Assembly: GCA_009602725.1 (NCBI GenBank)
Contig: WELB01000062.1
Coordinates: 196,568-209,691 of the forward strand
Length of the DNA: 13,124 nucleotides
Origin: Spirogloea muscicola
Lineage: Eukaryota; Streptophyta; Zygnematophyceae; Spirogloeales; Spirogloeaceae
Direction: 5' to 3'
Below, in pieces: positions 1 through 8,121 of the stretch; position 1 is the first letter of the stretch; every line of letters begins with the position of its first letter. The notes beneath the pieces were generated by a model that was given only the letters and a program-made list of their open reading frames with translations, was not told where the DNA came from and did not search any database. The position numbers and the translations under genes are program-made.

Positions 1-3000
1 CGGCACCGCCTGCGGGCGCGCGGCAAGAAGCAGGGCGAGGAGCCTCGAGCGGAGGTCGCCTGCCTTGCGAGCAGCGCCAAGCGCAAGCGCCGGACCGGCG
101 TGGATGGCGGCAACGGTGGCGGCGGGGCTGCCGAGGAGGGCGGAGGTGCGGCGGCAGAGAGCCGGCGCCTGCGGCGAGGCCCCAGTGGCCGGGGCTCGCC
201 GGACCGGGCTGCAGCCATTACGGCCTCCTTTGCTGGCGGCCTCGCGTCGCCCAGGTCGCCGCCCTCGGAGGGCGGCGGCGTAACGCAGCAGCCACGCAGC
301 CCCCGGACCGGCCAGCGCCGGGCGTCCAATGCAGCGACCGCCTTCAGCGAGGCCGCCGCCGCTGCCACCTGCTGCCACTGCGCGTCTGCACTTCCGTCCG
401 CCACCGTCCACAAGAGCCTCGCTGGTGCGTGCACACCCTGGCCATGGCCACCGCTGCCGCTGCCCTTGTCGTCAACGTCACGCCCAATCCTGCCGCTTGC
501 TGCTCCCATGGTCTTGGGTTTGCACGGTGGTGTGTCCTTGTCATGCACGCGGAGACAGCGAGAGAACGGTCAGTCAAGTGGCCGCTCCCTAACTGGCAAG
601 CGACAGCCCCCATAAATGACGCCGATCTCCCGCTCTGTGAGACAGGCAAGGCCCTCTGCAGGAATTGTGAGCGGCAGATGGGAGTGGAGAAGAGAGCGGC
701 CACGCAAGAAGAGTTCGCCAATGTTTCACCAAACAGCAGGCTGCGGTTGGCCGCGAAAGGGGCAACGGCGGCTGCAACGAGGAGGGCCGACAGGGAGGAA
801 GCGATGGCCAAGCTGGAAAGGGAAGGCGGCGGGGAGGAGAGGCCTCTGTCCTACTCACAGACAGGCGAGCGTCAGACGGCCGTTGCCGACGCAGCTCCTG
901 AGGGCCGGTTCCTCAAAGACGAGGAGATGGTCCAAGAGGAGGCGGCGAAGGAGCACCGCTGGCTGCAGCCTGCCAATGAGGCACACTTGCCGCCGCCGCC
1001 GCCTCCGATGCAAGCACCGGCGCTGCCTAGCGCTGGGCCTGGGGAGCAAGCAGAGGCCCTGTTGCTGCAGTACCGCGACGACGGCCAAGCGGTGAGCGTT
1101 ACTGTCCACGGGAGGTTAATGCAGCTGGTCTAGACCTTTGAATGCAAAATTGACCACAGGTTGTGATGATGTGCGCTTGCTGAATGATGGCGTACGTCCA
1201 GCCTTTTGTGGTTCGCAAAGTTGGGCTGCCAGACGAGTACGTGCAACTAATATATTGTCAATTTCCAAGCTAGGTTCATTGGTCTTGTCCATCAACAATA
1301 TGGACCCTGGGTCAGCTTTTGTAACACTTGGTGACTTATTCTCATAGAGCCCTTTCGCCGGCCGAGATTTTTGCAGGAGCCAACCTTGTCGCCGCGGCGG
1401 CAGCAGGACCGCTGGGCGGTGCCGCCATCAGCAAGGGACGCGGCTTCCGTGGGCGAGAGACTGGCAGGTCCTGCTGGCTCTCTGCCACCGGGCAGCACAA
1501 GGGGTGGTCAAAGCAGTGACGCAGCGGTGGAGGCGGCGCGGCGAGGCAGACATGCCCATGTCGATGCGAGTGCCAGCAGTGCCGACGAGGGCCACGGCTG
1601 TGCACGAACGGCGGGCATACCGCCTGCTGTTCTGCGCGAGGCAAAGCTGGCTCAGCTGGAGAAGGAGGGCGGCCGGGCTGCGGCGCTCGGCTATAGGGAT
1701 CGGGGCCTCGCTGCCACAGTCAAGAAGGCGCGGCAACAGATAGGCAGTGGCGCTCAGGAGGCCGCCAGTTGTGGTGCCGGAGGTGGCGCTGTTGAAAGCA
1801 GCGGCGGTCGCCAGGCCCGGGCACCAGGCCCAGAGGACGAGGCAGTCACCGTGACGATGATGAGCGCACATGACCTCCTGCCCCACAGCAGCGGGCCGCC
1901 GGCCAGCCAGGCTGGCAATGAATGCCGAGCATCATCGCTGGAGCTCGCCTCGTGGCCGCTCAACGCCGTGGACGCCATGTCTGGTGCTGCCTCCTGCTTG
2001 CCGGCAGGGGCTGCGGCAGTGCCAGTGTCACAACCAGAGCCCAAGCTGGCATCGGAGCCGAACTCCTCACCTTTCGCGTTGGAGGGAGCAGCAGTGTGCA
2101 CCCCGTCCAGTCTGGGGCTCCAGTCGATGGCAGCTCCTTCGCAGGCGTGGCCCTCTATCCAGCCCAATGATCGTTCTGGGTCTTCGCTGGCGCACTCAGC
2201 AGCCACTGCACCGGGCAGCCCGCCAAGGTCCCACTCGCCAGTTGCTCCAACGAGCTTAGGCTTGGACAAGCAGTCAGCAGCTTTGGCCCACGCTCTGCCG
2301 CCGGGCAGGCCGAGCGCGCCGGCGTTTGTTGTTCCAGACGAGGGGGCCAAGGTGAGGACTCCCCTGGACGCTGTCCCTACTGCCAGGACATGGCCTGCGA
2401 AGGTGGACTCCTTGCCAACAGCAGTGGCCGTCGTGGCCAGCATGCAGTCCACGCCGCCCTGCTCTCTGCAGGAGCCCGTCGGTGGCTCTGCTGGTCACGC
2501 CAGTGCTATCATTGATGGAGTTCCTGCAAAGTCCTCCAGCCTCCCAGGCTTCTTTGACAGTCTGGCGGCGTCCTTACCGGAAGGCGAGGCCACTTCCGAC
2601 CACAAGACGTCGCAAATCCTTCCCACGGCGACAATGCAGTTGCCTGGGGACACGCATGCTCAAATTTCTGCTGCTGCGGCTCCTCTGCTGGCCGCGCCGC
2701 TGCCAGCGGCGCTGCCGCCGCTGCCCCCAGTCGCACCCCAGCGGCTGCAGACCGCTGTTGCGGCCAAGCTTGGCAGCGCGCACCCCGGCATGCGCCCGTT
2801 TCCCTCATCCAAGAGCGCTGTTGCCGCAGCCGTCGGCAGCAGCAGCAGGCCCCCATTTGCCAGCCCAGCCAGGGGCCCAACAGCGGCTAATGCGCCCCTG
2901 CCGCTGCCGCCCAGCTCGCAGAAACGCGCTGTGGCGATCAGCGGTGGTACTGGCTGCCCCTCTCCTCCTTCTGCCATGAATGACGAGGAGGTATTACTTG

Positions 3001-6000
3001 CATCCCATCCACACGTTGTTGTTCTTTCCCACTTCTTAATATCGTGTCCAGGGTCAGTTTGTAGATGGAGGGTATTAGGCTTAAGAGTGGCAGTTGTTAC
3101 GACCATATGTTAGGGGCCTGTAAGTGTGCTTAGCCCTTAGCTGTGGCTCAAGGCAGTCGCTCTCGCGTCCGATTATTCACCTCGTCGAGCTCCCAGCAGA
3201 ACCCTGAACTTGAGATCCTAAACCACGAGTTAGATTACTCAATAGTACACTGTTACTCTCGCAGTGATGCGATGTGACTGCAAGATGGCTGGTCGAGGAT
3301 TTAGCTCTTTAGGGTTTGCTTCTAGCTGTCTGGGTTGATTGATATTTACGGAGTATTTTCACATCTTGTATTGATACGTGACTTGTCAGAGATTGGCGCT
3401 GGCTGATTGCATCGGATTCATTGTTGCAGATGATTTCTCAGCTTATTCGGTTGTGTCTCTTTGGCTGCAGCTTGCACTGCTACTGCACCAGGAATTGAAC
3501 AGCTCCCCACGTATGCCGCGCGCCTCCCGAGCGTCCGCCTCGCTGGCACGCCACGCTGCGGTGGCGGCTGCAGGGTCGGGCAGCAAGCGCGCCTGTCCAC
3601 CATCAGCAGCCTCACATGCCGATTCGCAGCAGGTGCCATCCTTGCGTTGCCCTTCTATATGACCAAGCCTTCTATGAGACCAAGCAGAAACTTGTAGAAA
3701 ACTTCAGAGCTCTACATCATACCAGTGGATGGCTGCATCGTGCACAGCATGACCCTTTACTCCGTGCAGCAAACTTGCCTGAAACAAGATCTTGCGCCTG
3801 CTGGCCGTTGACAGGTCATGCGGAAGCGGCTCAAGGAGGAGCAAGGTGCGGCAAGTCACAGCCCGCTGCACGACCCAACGACTCCATTGGCCAGGAGCGA
3901 CCTGCCGTACACTCCAGGGGCCACCAGGAGCGGGTGGCAGGACGCCAGTGGGTCGCCAGCAGTCGGCGGCCTAGCTGTCCCACCATTCAGGGATGTGAAG
4001 CTGGAGATGGAGAGCCCCATGCAGCTCGGCAGCGCCACTTCGCTTCGTGGTAACTACCTTACTGTGCTTGACCAGGTGTTGCTAGTCGTATATACGACTG
4101 CAAGCGTGCACAATTTGTCAGATAAGGTCTGTAACATCAGGACATGTTCTAGATGTAGCCATAACTGTAAGTAACAATATGCGGTTGGCGGCCCTACTGC
4201 AGAGCTCGTGGAGTTGCTGATGGCGGCAGCTGGCAGTGCCACCATGTCCTTTGAGGACCTGTACCGGGCGTGCTCACTGGTAAGATAGGTTGTCATGCAA
4301 ACAGATTCACAGAATCATGCAAGCTGAGAAATTGCTGAGCGGTGCATGCCCATTAGGCTGTTATTGTCCCCTCTCAAGCTTGTGGCACCTGTGTCTGGTG
4401 GGCTGGTCAGCACTGGCACCAATTGCGGAGGCAGGGCGATGGCAGCGAGCCGTATGTGCCATCAGGCCAGCGCGTAGCCCTGGCAGAGTGCCTGCGAGGG
4501 CGGCCGGCATGGCGGGCCGTCCTTGACACCAGGCCCAAGGTGAGCGCGCCATGGCTGCCCCCCCCTGTGCACTGGCATCGCCCTGCCCTGGCATCTCAAG
4601 AACGACAGATTGCTATTTCCAGGTTGGGTTGCATCTTGACAAGTCACACAGTAGCGGGAGTCCAAGATAGAGGCGCTAGCTTAGAAATGCAGCATCGTAG
4701 CGCCTGAGACTGCAGCATTAGACTGCAGTGGTATACTCTTGCGGCCTGATGATCAAGAGAAAATGGATTGGTGGACTCTGCCTTTGACTTTGCAGTCCCT
4801 GTTCTTATTGAGTTGATCTCCTTAGTAGAACCAACTTGGTGACATCAGGGCGGAGCTGAGACTTGTCCTAGAGCTGATACTTTGAGAGCGTCTGGTCTAC
4901 GGCTTTACAATTGCGGATCTTGGTGGCAGAGTTTGAGGGCTGCCAAAGCTCATCAATGACGTATCCCATATCTGTGTGCAGCCCCCACTGCTGTTGGACG
5001 CCAAGGGGGGCCCAGCGTCCGAGGGGCCAATGACTGTGGCGGCCGTGGCAGTAGCACCGAGGGCGGCAGCGGCATTGAGCTTCAGCGGGGGCGAGAGTGA
5101 GGACCTGGGCGGTGGACATTTTGAGCAGGCCGCCGACAGTGATAGCGAGGTGAGCCAACAGAGGCACAGCGCCAGTGCGGTGGCAGCAGTTGCAGCACAT
5201 GTTGGCGGCGGCAGCGGCGGCGGCAGCGGCGGCGGCGGCGGCGGCGGCAGTGGCGGCGGCGACAATGGCGGAAGTGGCAATCTGGCGGCGACCCAATTGG
5301 CGGCTGCCGCGGGAGGAGAGGGGGAGGAGGGGTGGAGGGCGATCGGAGGGGANCGGCGGCGCTGAGCCCCCAGCGGCCGTCGACGAGGCGGCGGCCGTCG
5401 ACGAGGCGGCGGCCGTAGACGAGGCGGCGGCCGTCGACGAGGCGGTTGTGGGGGTCAGCGCAAGCCCGGAGCGGCGGATCAGCGCCAGACAGGCTGCTGC
5501 CGCTGTGGCAGCCGAGGCGGCGGCAAAGGCGCCGCCACTGCCGTCGCCGCCTTCGCAGGCCTCGCCAGTGCTGGAGGCTCCGCCAACGCTGCCTTCGCCA
5601 GCGCAGCCTCCGCTGTTGCTTCCAGCGCTGCCACAGTCGCCGCCGGCAATGCAGCAACCGCTGCGGTCGCCGTCGTCGCCGCAGCCGCAGCAGCCGCCGC
5701 CGCCGGTCCCACCACTGCCGCAGCCACCGTCGCCTCCATTGCTGCTGCCGCTGCCTCTGCCACCGTCGCCGGGGCCTCCCCATGGTGGTGGCATCGAGCA
5801 GGAACTGCGGGCCTGCCTGCAGGCGAGCAGTCTGATAATCCCATATTCATATGTTGTTGAGAGGTTTGGTGAATCTACCTACAGTCCTTAGCCCCATATT
5901 TGCTAAGTGTTTTGGCACCATGCCTGCGCCAAACTCGAGGTTTCAAAATAGCAGCAGTTGCCGAGCGGCGCCCTGGCAGGTGGTGCGGCGAGTAATGCGA

Positions 6001-6651
6001 CTGGAGGAGGCGGCGCCGTTCCGCGCGCCCGTCGACCCTGTCGCGCTCGACATTGCGGTGAGCAGGCCGGGCGGACACACAGACCCCAACGCTGGCGCTG
6101 GCGCTGCAAAGCGAGGCATGCGTTTGATGGCCACCGCCGCCGTCATGGGGACGGCTGGCAGGACTACTTCGATGTCGTCGACAAGCCGATGGACCTGGGC
6201 ACGATCCGGCGGCGACTCGCCGCCGGAGGCCACTACGCCTCGGCAGCGGAAGTGCGCGCCGACGTTGACCTGGTGTGGGCCAACTGCCGGCGCTACAACC
6301 TGCCCGGCGACCCCATCCTCCGGCTCTTGGACGCCACGGAGGCCTCGTTCGACCGCACGTGGGATGCTGCCGGTGAGGAGGAGGCTGCAATCACGACTGC
6401 GTGCCGCCGCTTGTGGTCTTCACCTGCAGGAGCTCAGCGCCTGTGCGGCAGCGGCTGCAGGGTTGAGGAGGCCGTTGCCAGAGGTGCAGCGTGGGGGCGA
6501 CGACAGTGCCAGCGGCAGGGCGGAGGCCGCCCCCATGAGCAGTGCGGCTGCGGAGGAGAACCAGGAGCTCGTGAGCACCAGTAAGAAGCACAAGGTGGAA
6601 CGTGGGAAAGGTGAGGAGGCGCCCACTTTGGTTGCTGAGATCATAAGCTGA
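1..6651 (+). CDS. Bromodomain protein with GATA-like finger and plant-type winged-helix segment; 5' partial, multi-exon
   Basis: Spliced nuclear gene, open at the left edge. Proposed exons: <1-424, 646-1091, 1377-2990, 3471-3632, 3815-4049, 4203-4279, 4411-4539, 4982-5149 (or longer), an unresolved Ala/Pro-rich linker exon ending near 5852, about 5980-6057, 6162-6372, 6461-6651 (TGA). Introns are GT-AG, and phases match at every junction from exon 1 to 4982 and again between the bromodomain exons. Domains in order: KRKRR basic patch, Cys4 GATA-like finger, duplicated short module, long disordered exon, ELNSSPRMPR motif, winged-helix-like segment, acidic/Ala/Pro linker, bromodomain, and a basic tail with SKKHK. 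Family knowledge: bromodomains bind acetyl-lysine, so a chromatin or transcription role is inferred. From memory, land-plant PHD-finger proteins share the ELNSSPR and HWxxLR blocks; this is unchecked. Weak points: the start lies off the window, the linker between 5150 and 5980 is unresolved, and the last splice is a choice (using the acceptor at 6428-6429 instead would end the protein at 6584). Confidence 0.72.
370..668 (+). other. Degenerate GATA-like Cys4 zinc finger, encoded across an intron
   Basis: Exon 1 (frame 1) gives CCHCASALPSATVHKSLAG and exon 2 (frame 3) continues KALCRNCERQ. The join uses donor GTGCGT at 425 and acceptor AG at 644-645, and the split glycine codon is completed across a 221-bp intron. 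The spacing is C-x2-C-x18-C-x2-C, which is the plant GATA spacing. ATVHKSLAGKALCRNC lines up with the classic PLWRxxxxGxxLCNAC core, with Gly, Leu and all four Cys kept. The family's Trp is replaced by Val, and LCNACG by LCRNCE. The finger could bind zinc without GATA DNA specificity. That the motif appears only after splicing supports both the intron and the domain call. Confidence 0.6.
425..645 (+). other. Intron 1 of the bromodomain gene
   Basis: GTGCGT donor and GAGACAG acceptor, phase 1. Splicing here moves the reading frame from 1 to 3 and creates the Cys4 finger. The downstream acceptor at 660-661 would put the mRNA in a frame with poor coding character. Confidence 0.65.
792..1706 (+). 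repeat. Internal protein duplication: REx(2)(M/L)A(K/Q)LE(R/K)EGG module, two copies
   Basis: Copy 1 lies at 792-866 in exon 2 (begins REEAMAKLEREGG) and copy 2 at 1635-1706 in exon 3 (begins REAKLAQLEKEGG). They share the pattern R-E-x-x-(M/L)-A-(K/Q)-L-E-(R/K)-E-G-G, then after a one-residue gap L-(S/G)-Y-x-x-x-G. Both are charged and predicted helical, and they are separated by an intron. I do not recognise the module. It may be a diverged tandem domain; chance similarity in a low-complexity protein is possible but less likely given the aligned Leu, Gly-Gly and Tyr. Confidence 0.55.
1092..1376 (+). other. Intron 2 of the bromodomain gene
   Basis: Donor GTGAGC after CAAGCG and acceptor ATTTTTGCAG, phase 0 on both sides. 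The 285-bp intron is AT-richer than its exons and contains an in-frame TAG at 1131-1133. Exon 3 resumes in the same frame at 1377. Confidence 0.7.
1377..2990 (+). other. Long low-complexity exon (538 codons), probably disordered
   Basis: A single open exon in frame 3, rich in Ala, Ser, Pro and Gly, with no membrane segment and no fold I recognise apart from the repeated module near its start. It ends with MNDEE at donor GTATTA (2991), phase 0, and joins LALLLHQELNSSPRMPR of the next exon. Such length and composition suit a flexible tether between the N-terminal finger and the C-terminal domains. Antisense open frames here are GC-driven shadows. Confidence 0.6.
2991..3470 (+). other. Intron 3 of the bromodomain gene (480 bp)
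   Basis: GTATTA donor and TTTGGCTGCAG acceptor, phase 0. Clearly AT-richer than the flanking exons, with stop codons in all plus frames. I see no RNA gene or repeat inside it. The alternative acceptor at 3428-3429 would break the frame of the next exon. Confidence 0.65.
3489..3521 (+). other. Conserved ELNSSPRMPR motif
   Basis: Exon 3471-3632 opens with LALLLHQELNSSPRMPR directly after DEE of the previous exon. From memory, a near-identical block (helical leader, then ELNSSPR-V/M-PR) occurs in land-plant PHD-finger proteins upstream of the winged-helix-like segment. In this gene the same order is kept, followed by a KR-rich stretch (VMRKRLKEE) at the start of the next exon. Its biochemical role is unknown to me. 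Confidence 0.6.
4084..4099. repeat. Perfect 16-bp palindrome inside an intron
   Basis: AGTCGTATATACGACT is its own reverse complement. It lies in the intron 4050-4202 of the bromodomain gene, 34 bases after the donor. It could be a chance palindrome, a dimeric protein site or a remnant of an insertion. Confidence 0.8.
4203..4539 (+). other. Winged-helix-like (HARE-HTH-like) segment
   Basis: Two exons (4203-4279 and 4411-4539) join in phase 0; the first joins the previous exon through a split GAG codon (donor 4050, phase 1). Product: ELVELLMAAAGSATMSFEDL, YRACSL, then HWHQLRRQGDGSEPYVPSG and QRVALAECLRGRPAWRAVLD, ending TRPK. This reads as helix, a turn with a (M/S)xFEDL recognition-like helix, HWxxLR, an aromatic turn (EPYVPSG) and a helix closing with RPAWRAVLD. 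The layout resembles HARE-HTH or related winged helices and matches, from memory, a block in plant nuclear proteins (PHWxxLRxxNGxRYxYxSHxQAVLDCLRxRxxW). It probably mediates DNA or protein contacts. Confidence 0.6.
4540..4981 (+). other. Intron 7 of the bromodomain gene (442 bp)
   Basis: GTGAGC donor after CCCAAG and ATCTGTGTGCAG acceptor, phase 0 on both sides. Relatively AT-rich, with stops in all plus frames. No embedded gene or repeat noticed. Confidence 0.6.
5202..5262. repeat. GGC trinucleotide tract
   Basis: Nearly uninterrupted GGC/GCN repeat, reading poly-Gly with Ser (frame 2) or poly-Ala (frame 3) on the plus strand. It falls in the unresolved linker of the bromodomain gene, just upstream of the ambiguous base at 5353. 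It generates long antisense and alternative-frame open frames that should not be read as genes. Confidence 0.85.
5373..5444 (+). repeat. 18-nt tandem repeat, four copies (AAVDEA)
   Basis: Four tandem copies of GCGGCCGTCGACGAGGCG at 5373, 5391, 5409 and 5427; the third differs by one base (GTAGAC for GTCGAC). In frame 3 they encode A-A-V-D-E-A repeats, preserving the frame, which supports frame 3 as coding downstream of the n at 5353. A Pro-rich stretch follows to about 5800. Confidence 0.9.
5980..6372 (+). other. Bromodomain (BET-like)
   Basis: Exon about 5980-6057 gives VVRRVMRLEEAAPFRAPVDP then VALDIA. A phase-0 intron (6058-6161, GTGAGC...GGCAG) joins it to DYFDVVDKPMDLGTIRRRLA, GGHYASAAEVRADVDLVW, ANCRRYNLPGDP and a final helix. 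Visible landmarks: the PF of the ZA-loop shelf, PVDP, DYF, PMDLGTI, and NCRRYN, whose last Asn is the acetyl-lysine-binding residue. YNxPGDPI closely resembles BET bromodomains. The start of the first exon is uncertain (5955, 5958 or 5980), but the core is intact and looks competent to bind acetyl-lysine. Confidence 0.93.
6461..6651 (+). other. Proposed last exon: acidic/basic C-terminal tail
   Basis: Joining donor GTGAGG (6373, phase 1) to the acceptor at 6459-6460 gives GLRRPLPEVQRGG and a tail with AAAEENQELVSTSKKHKVER, ending EIIS at TGA 6649-6651. SKKHK could serve as a nuclear localisation patch. Alternatives: no splicing, or splicing at 6428-6429, either of which ends at 6584 in a less protein-like frame; or a further donor GTGAGG at 6611 that would extend the gene past the C/T tract. 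Confidence 0.45.
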
Positions 6652-6689
6652 CTCGTGCATCTCCATAGCCAGCATCTCGATGCTCGCTG

Positions 6690-6790
6690 CTCCCTCCCTC
6701 CCGCCCTCCATCCCTCCCTCCCTCCTGCCTCCCTCCCTCCCTCCCTCCCTCCCTCTCTCTCTCTCCCTCTCCCTCTCTCTCCCTCTCCCT
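6690..6790 (+). repeat. C/T polypyrimidine microsatellite
   Basis: About 100 nt of almost pure pyrimidine, first CCCT/CCTC tetramers and then CT-rich dinucleotide and hexamer-like units, ending at the ambiguous base 6791. It starts about 40 bases after the proposed stop codon. Reverse-strand reading gives RERE/GGRE-type frames that are artefacts. Confidence 0.95.
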
Positions 6791-7208
6791 NCCGTCGCCT
6801 CCGTGCGCGGCGCCGTCGCCATCGCCGCCGACGCCGGGGCCGGCGGCGGGGAGCGCGGCAGCCAGCATGGGGGGGGGGGATGGGGCGCGGTCTGCCGTCT
6901 GGATGTGCCATCATGAGGCGATGGCGGACCCCCCCGTGCGGCTTCGGGGGAGGTGCCTTCTGCTGCCGGCCCTTGCCATCATAGACGTGGGCCGCCCCAC
7001 CGTTCCGCCCCCCATCTACCCAGACGGCGGGCCCCGACGGCGGCTCCGCCACGCCTGAGCGGCAGAGGCCCCTCGAGCCAACGGTGGGTCGTCCGCTAAC
7101 CCAACTGGGTTTATGGGAAAGCCGACGACGGAGGCCCGCTTTGACGGCGGAGCCGCCCGGCGCGTTGACCCTCCCCCCACTCGAGGGGCGCGCGGCCGGC
7201 GCGTGGCG

Positions 7209-7259
7209 CCGACTGCCAGTCGGACGACACGTGGCCCAGATGAGGTCCCGGTTCGAATC
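7209..7259 (+). other. tRNA-like B-box with adjacent hairpin; possible SINE or pseudo-tRNA remnant
   Basis: GGTTCGAATCC at 7249-7259 matches the RNA polymerase III B-box and tRNA T-loop exactly. Upstream, CCGACT-GCC-AGTCGG (7209-7223) is a perfect 6-bp hairpin. However the T-stem pairs at only three of five positions, no 7-bp acceptor stem is found and no A-box lies at proper distance. It is therefore not a functional tRNA as read; a degenerate tRNA-derived element or chance are the options. Confidence 0.3.
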
Positions 7260-7504
7260 CCCGCCGCCCGCGGCCCTTGGGCGCTGAGAGTTTCTCCTCT
7301 GGCGCCCACCGGGGCGGGTGAGATTTAGGGGGGGGTTCATGGCATTTTGGTCCCCCTCCCCACCTCCCCCCTCCCCCATGGCCGCCACTCTTCGGGTTGT
7401 CAATGAGTGCACATCTGCAGTAGCCCCCTCGCTTGCTTTTTGCCGAGTGGTTTGCGCTTCTGTGATTCCTTGTCAATACTGTGTTCGGGTGGCTTATCGA
7501 GAGA

Positions 7505-7534
7505 AAGTGGCTCCCCCCATTGGGAGAGCCACTT
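7505..7534. repeat. Imperfect inverted repeat (hairpin)
   Basis: AAGTGGCTCCCC pairs with GGAGAGCCACTT around a 6-base loop: a 12-bp stem with one mismatch. No T-run follows, and terminator logic would not apply in a eukaryotic nuclear gene. Its role is unknown; it may be part of a degraded mobile element. Confidence 0.7.
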
Positions 7535-7690
7535 CTGTGAATCCGCGTTGGGGCTTTCCGCTGGACCGTGTCTTATCTTAGCGGGCAGGCGCCTCTCACA
7601 ACCTCATGAATAGAGGGCTCGTCTCGTTCTCTCTTCTGGGCTGGCCGCCTTCTCCTGCCTCGTTTGAAGCCAGGCGTCTCCCTTTTGATG

Positions 7691-8121
7691 GAGCTTCTCT
7701 CTCTATGTGCTGGCCGCCCTACGGCCACCCTCTCCTCTAGGCAGCTATTGGCGTTTACTTTGTTGTCTTTTTTAATGGGCTGGCTGTTCACAGCCCTTGC
7801 CCAACTTTGGAAGAGCCATCTCTCTATCACAGCCACCGCCTCCCTTTGACAAGAGCAAGCGCGGCCAGATTAATTGGTGGCTGGGAGAGGCCAGCCCAAA
7901 GGAATGGACAAGGTCTGAAGGAGCCGGAGTGCTAAGGACTGAGACAGCAGCAAGCGAACTCTCAGTAACCTCTAGTCAGTAGATGCAAAGGTGACAGAGC
8001 TTCTCCTCCTCCCATGGGCTGGCCGCCCTATGGCCCCCCTCTCCTTTGGGCAGCTGTTGGCGTTCATGTTGTAGTGTGCTGGCATTTCAAAACCCTCGCC
8101 CCTTTGGGAAAGCTGCTTCTT
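7691..8121 (+). repeat. Diverged direct repeat pair
   Basis: 7691-7824 and 7997-8121 share, in order: GAGCTTCTC, GCTGGCCGCCCTA, GGCC, CCCTCTCCT, GGCAGCTRTTGGCGTT, a GCTGG, then CCCTYGCCC and GAARGCYRCTTCT-like blocks. The copies are about 170 bases apart. A fragment around 7480-7560 shares the last blocks more weakly, and GGGCTGGCCGCC recurs near 7638. No terminal repeat or coding capacity was seen; likely old copies of a noncoding repeat family. Confidence 0.7.

Noticed and set aside
344-811. Minus-strand open frame over intron 1 and the finger
   Set aside because: No domain, overlaps well-supported plus-strand exons.
1754-2452. Minus-strand open frame opposite the long disordered exon
   Set aside because: GC-rich mirror frame; the plus frame is supported by splice phases on both sides.
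5373-5444. CRISPR-like array
   Set aside because: The repeats are contiguous 18-mers without spacers and encode AAVDEA in frame; this is a coding minisatellite.
4868-5794. Minus-strand 308-codon open frame rich in Gly, Ala and Ser
   Set aside because: Antisense shadow of GGC/GCN repeats in the linker; no domain, and the plus strand carries phase-consistent exons.
7187-7275. Functional tRNA gene around the GGTTCGAATCC box
   Set aside because: T-stem pairs at only three of five positions, and no acceptor stem or correctly spaced A-box was found.
6420-7412. Minus-strand 330-codon open frame
   Set aside because: Arg/Gly/Pro-rich, crosses the C/T tract and an ambiguous base, overlaps the proposed C-terminal exon of the bromodomain gene; no recognisable motif.
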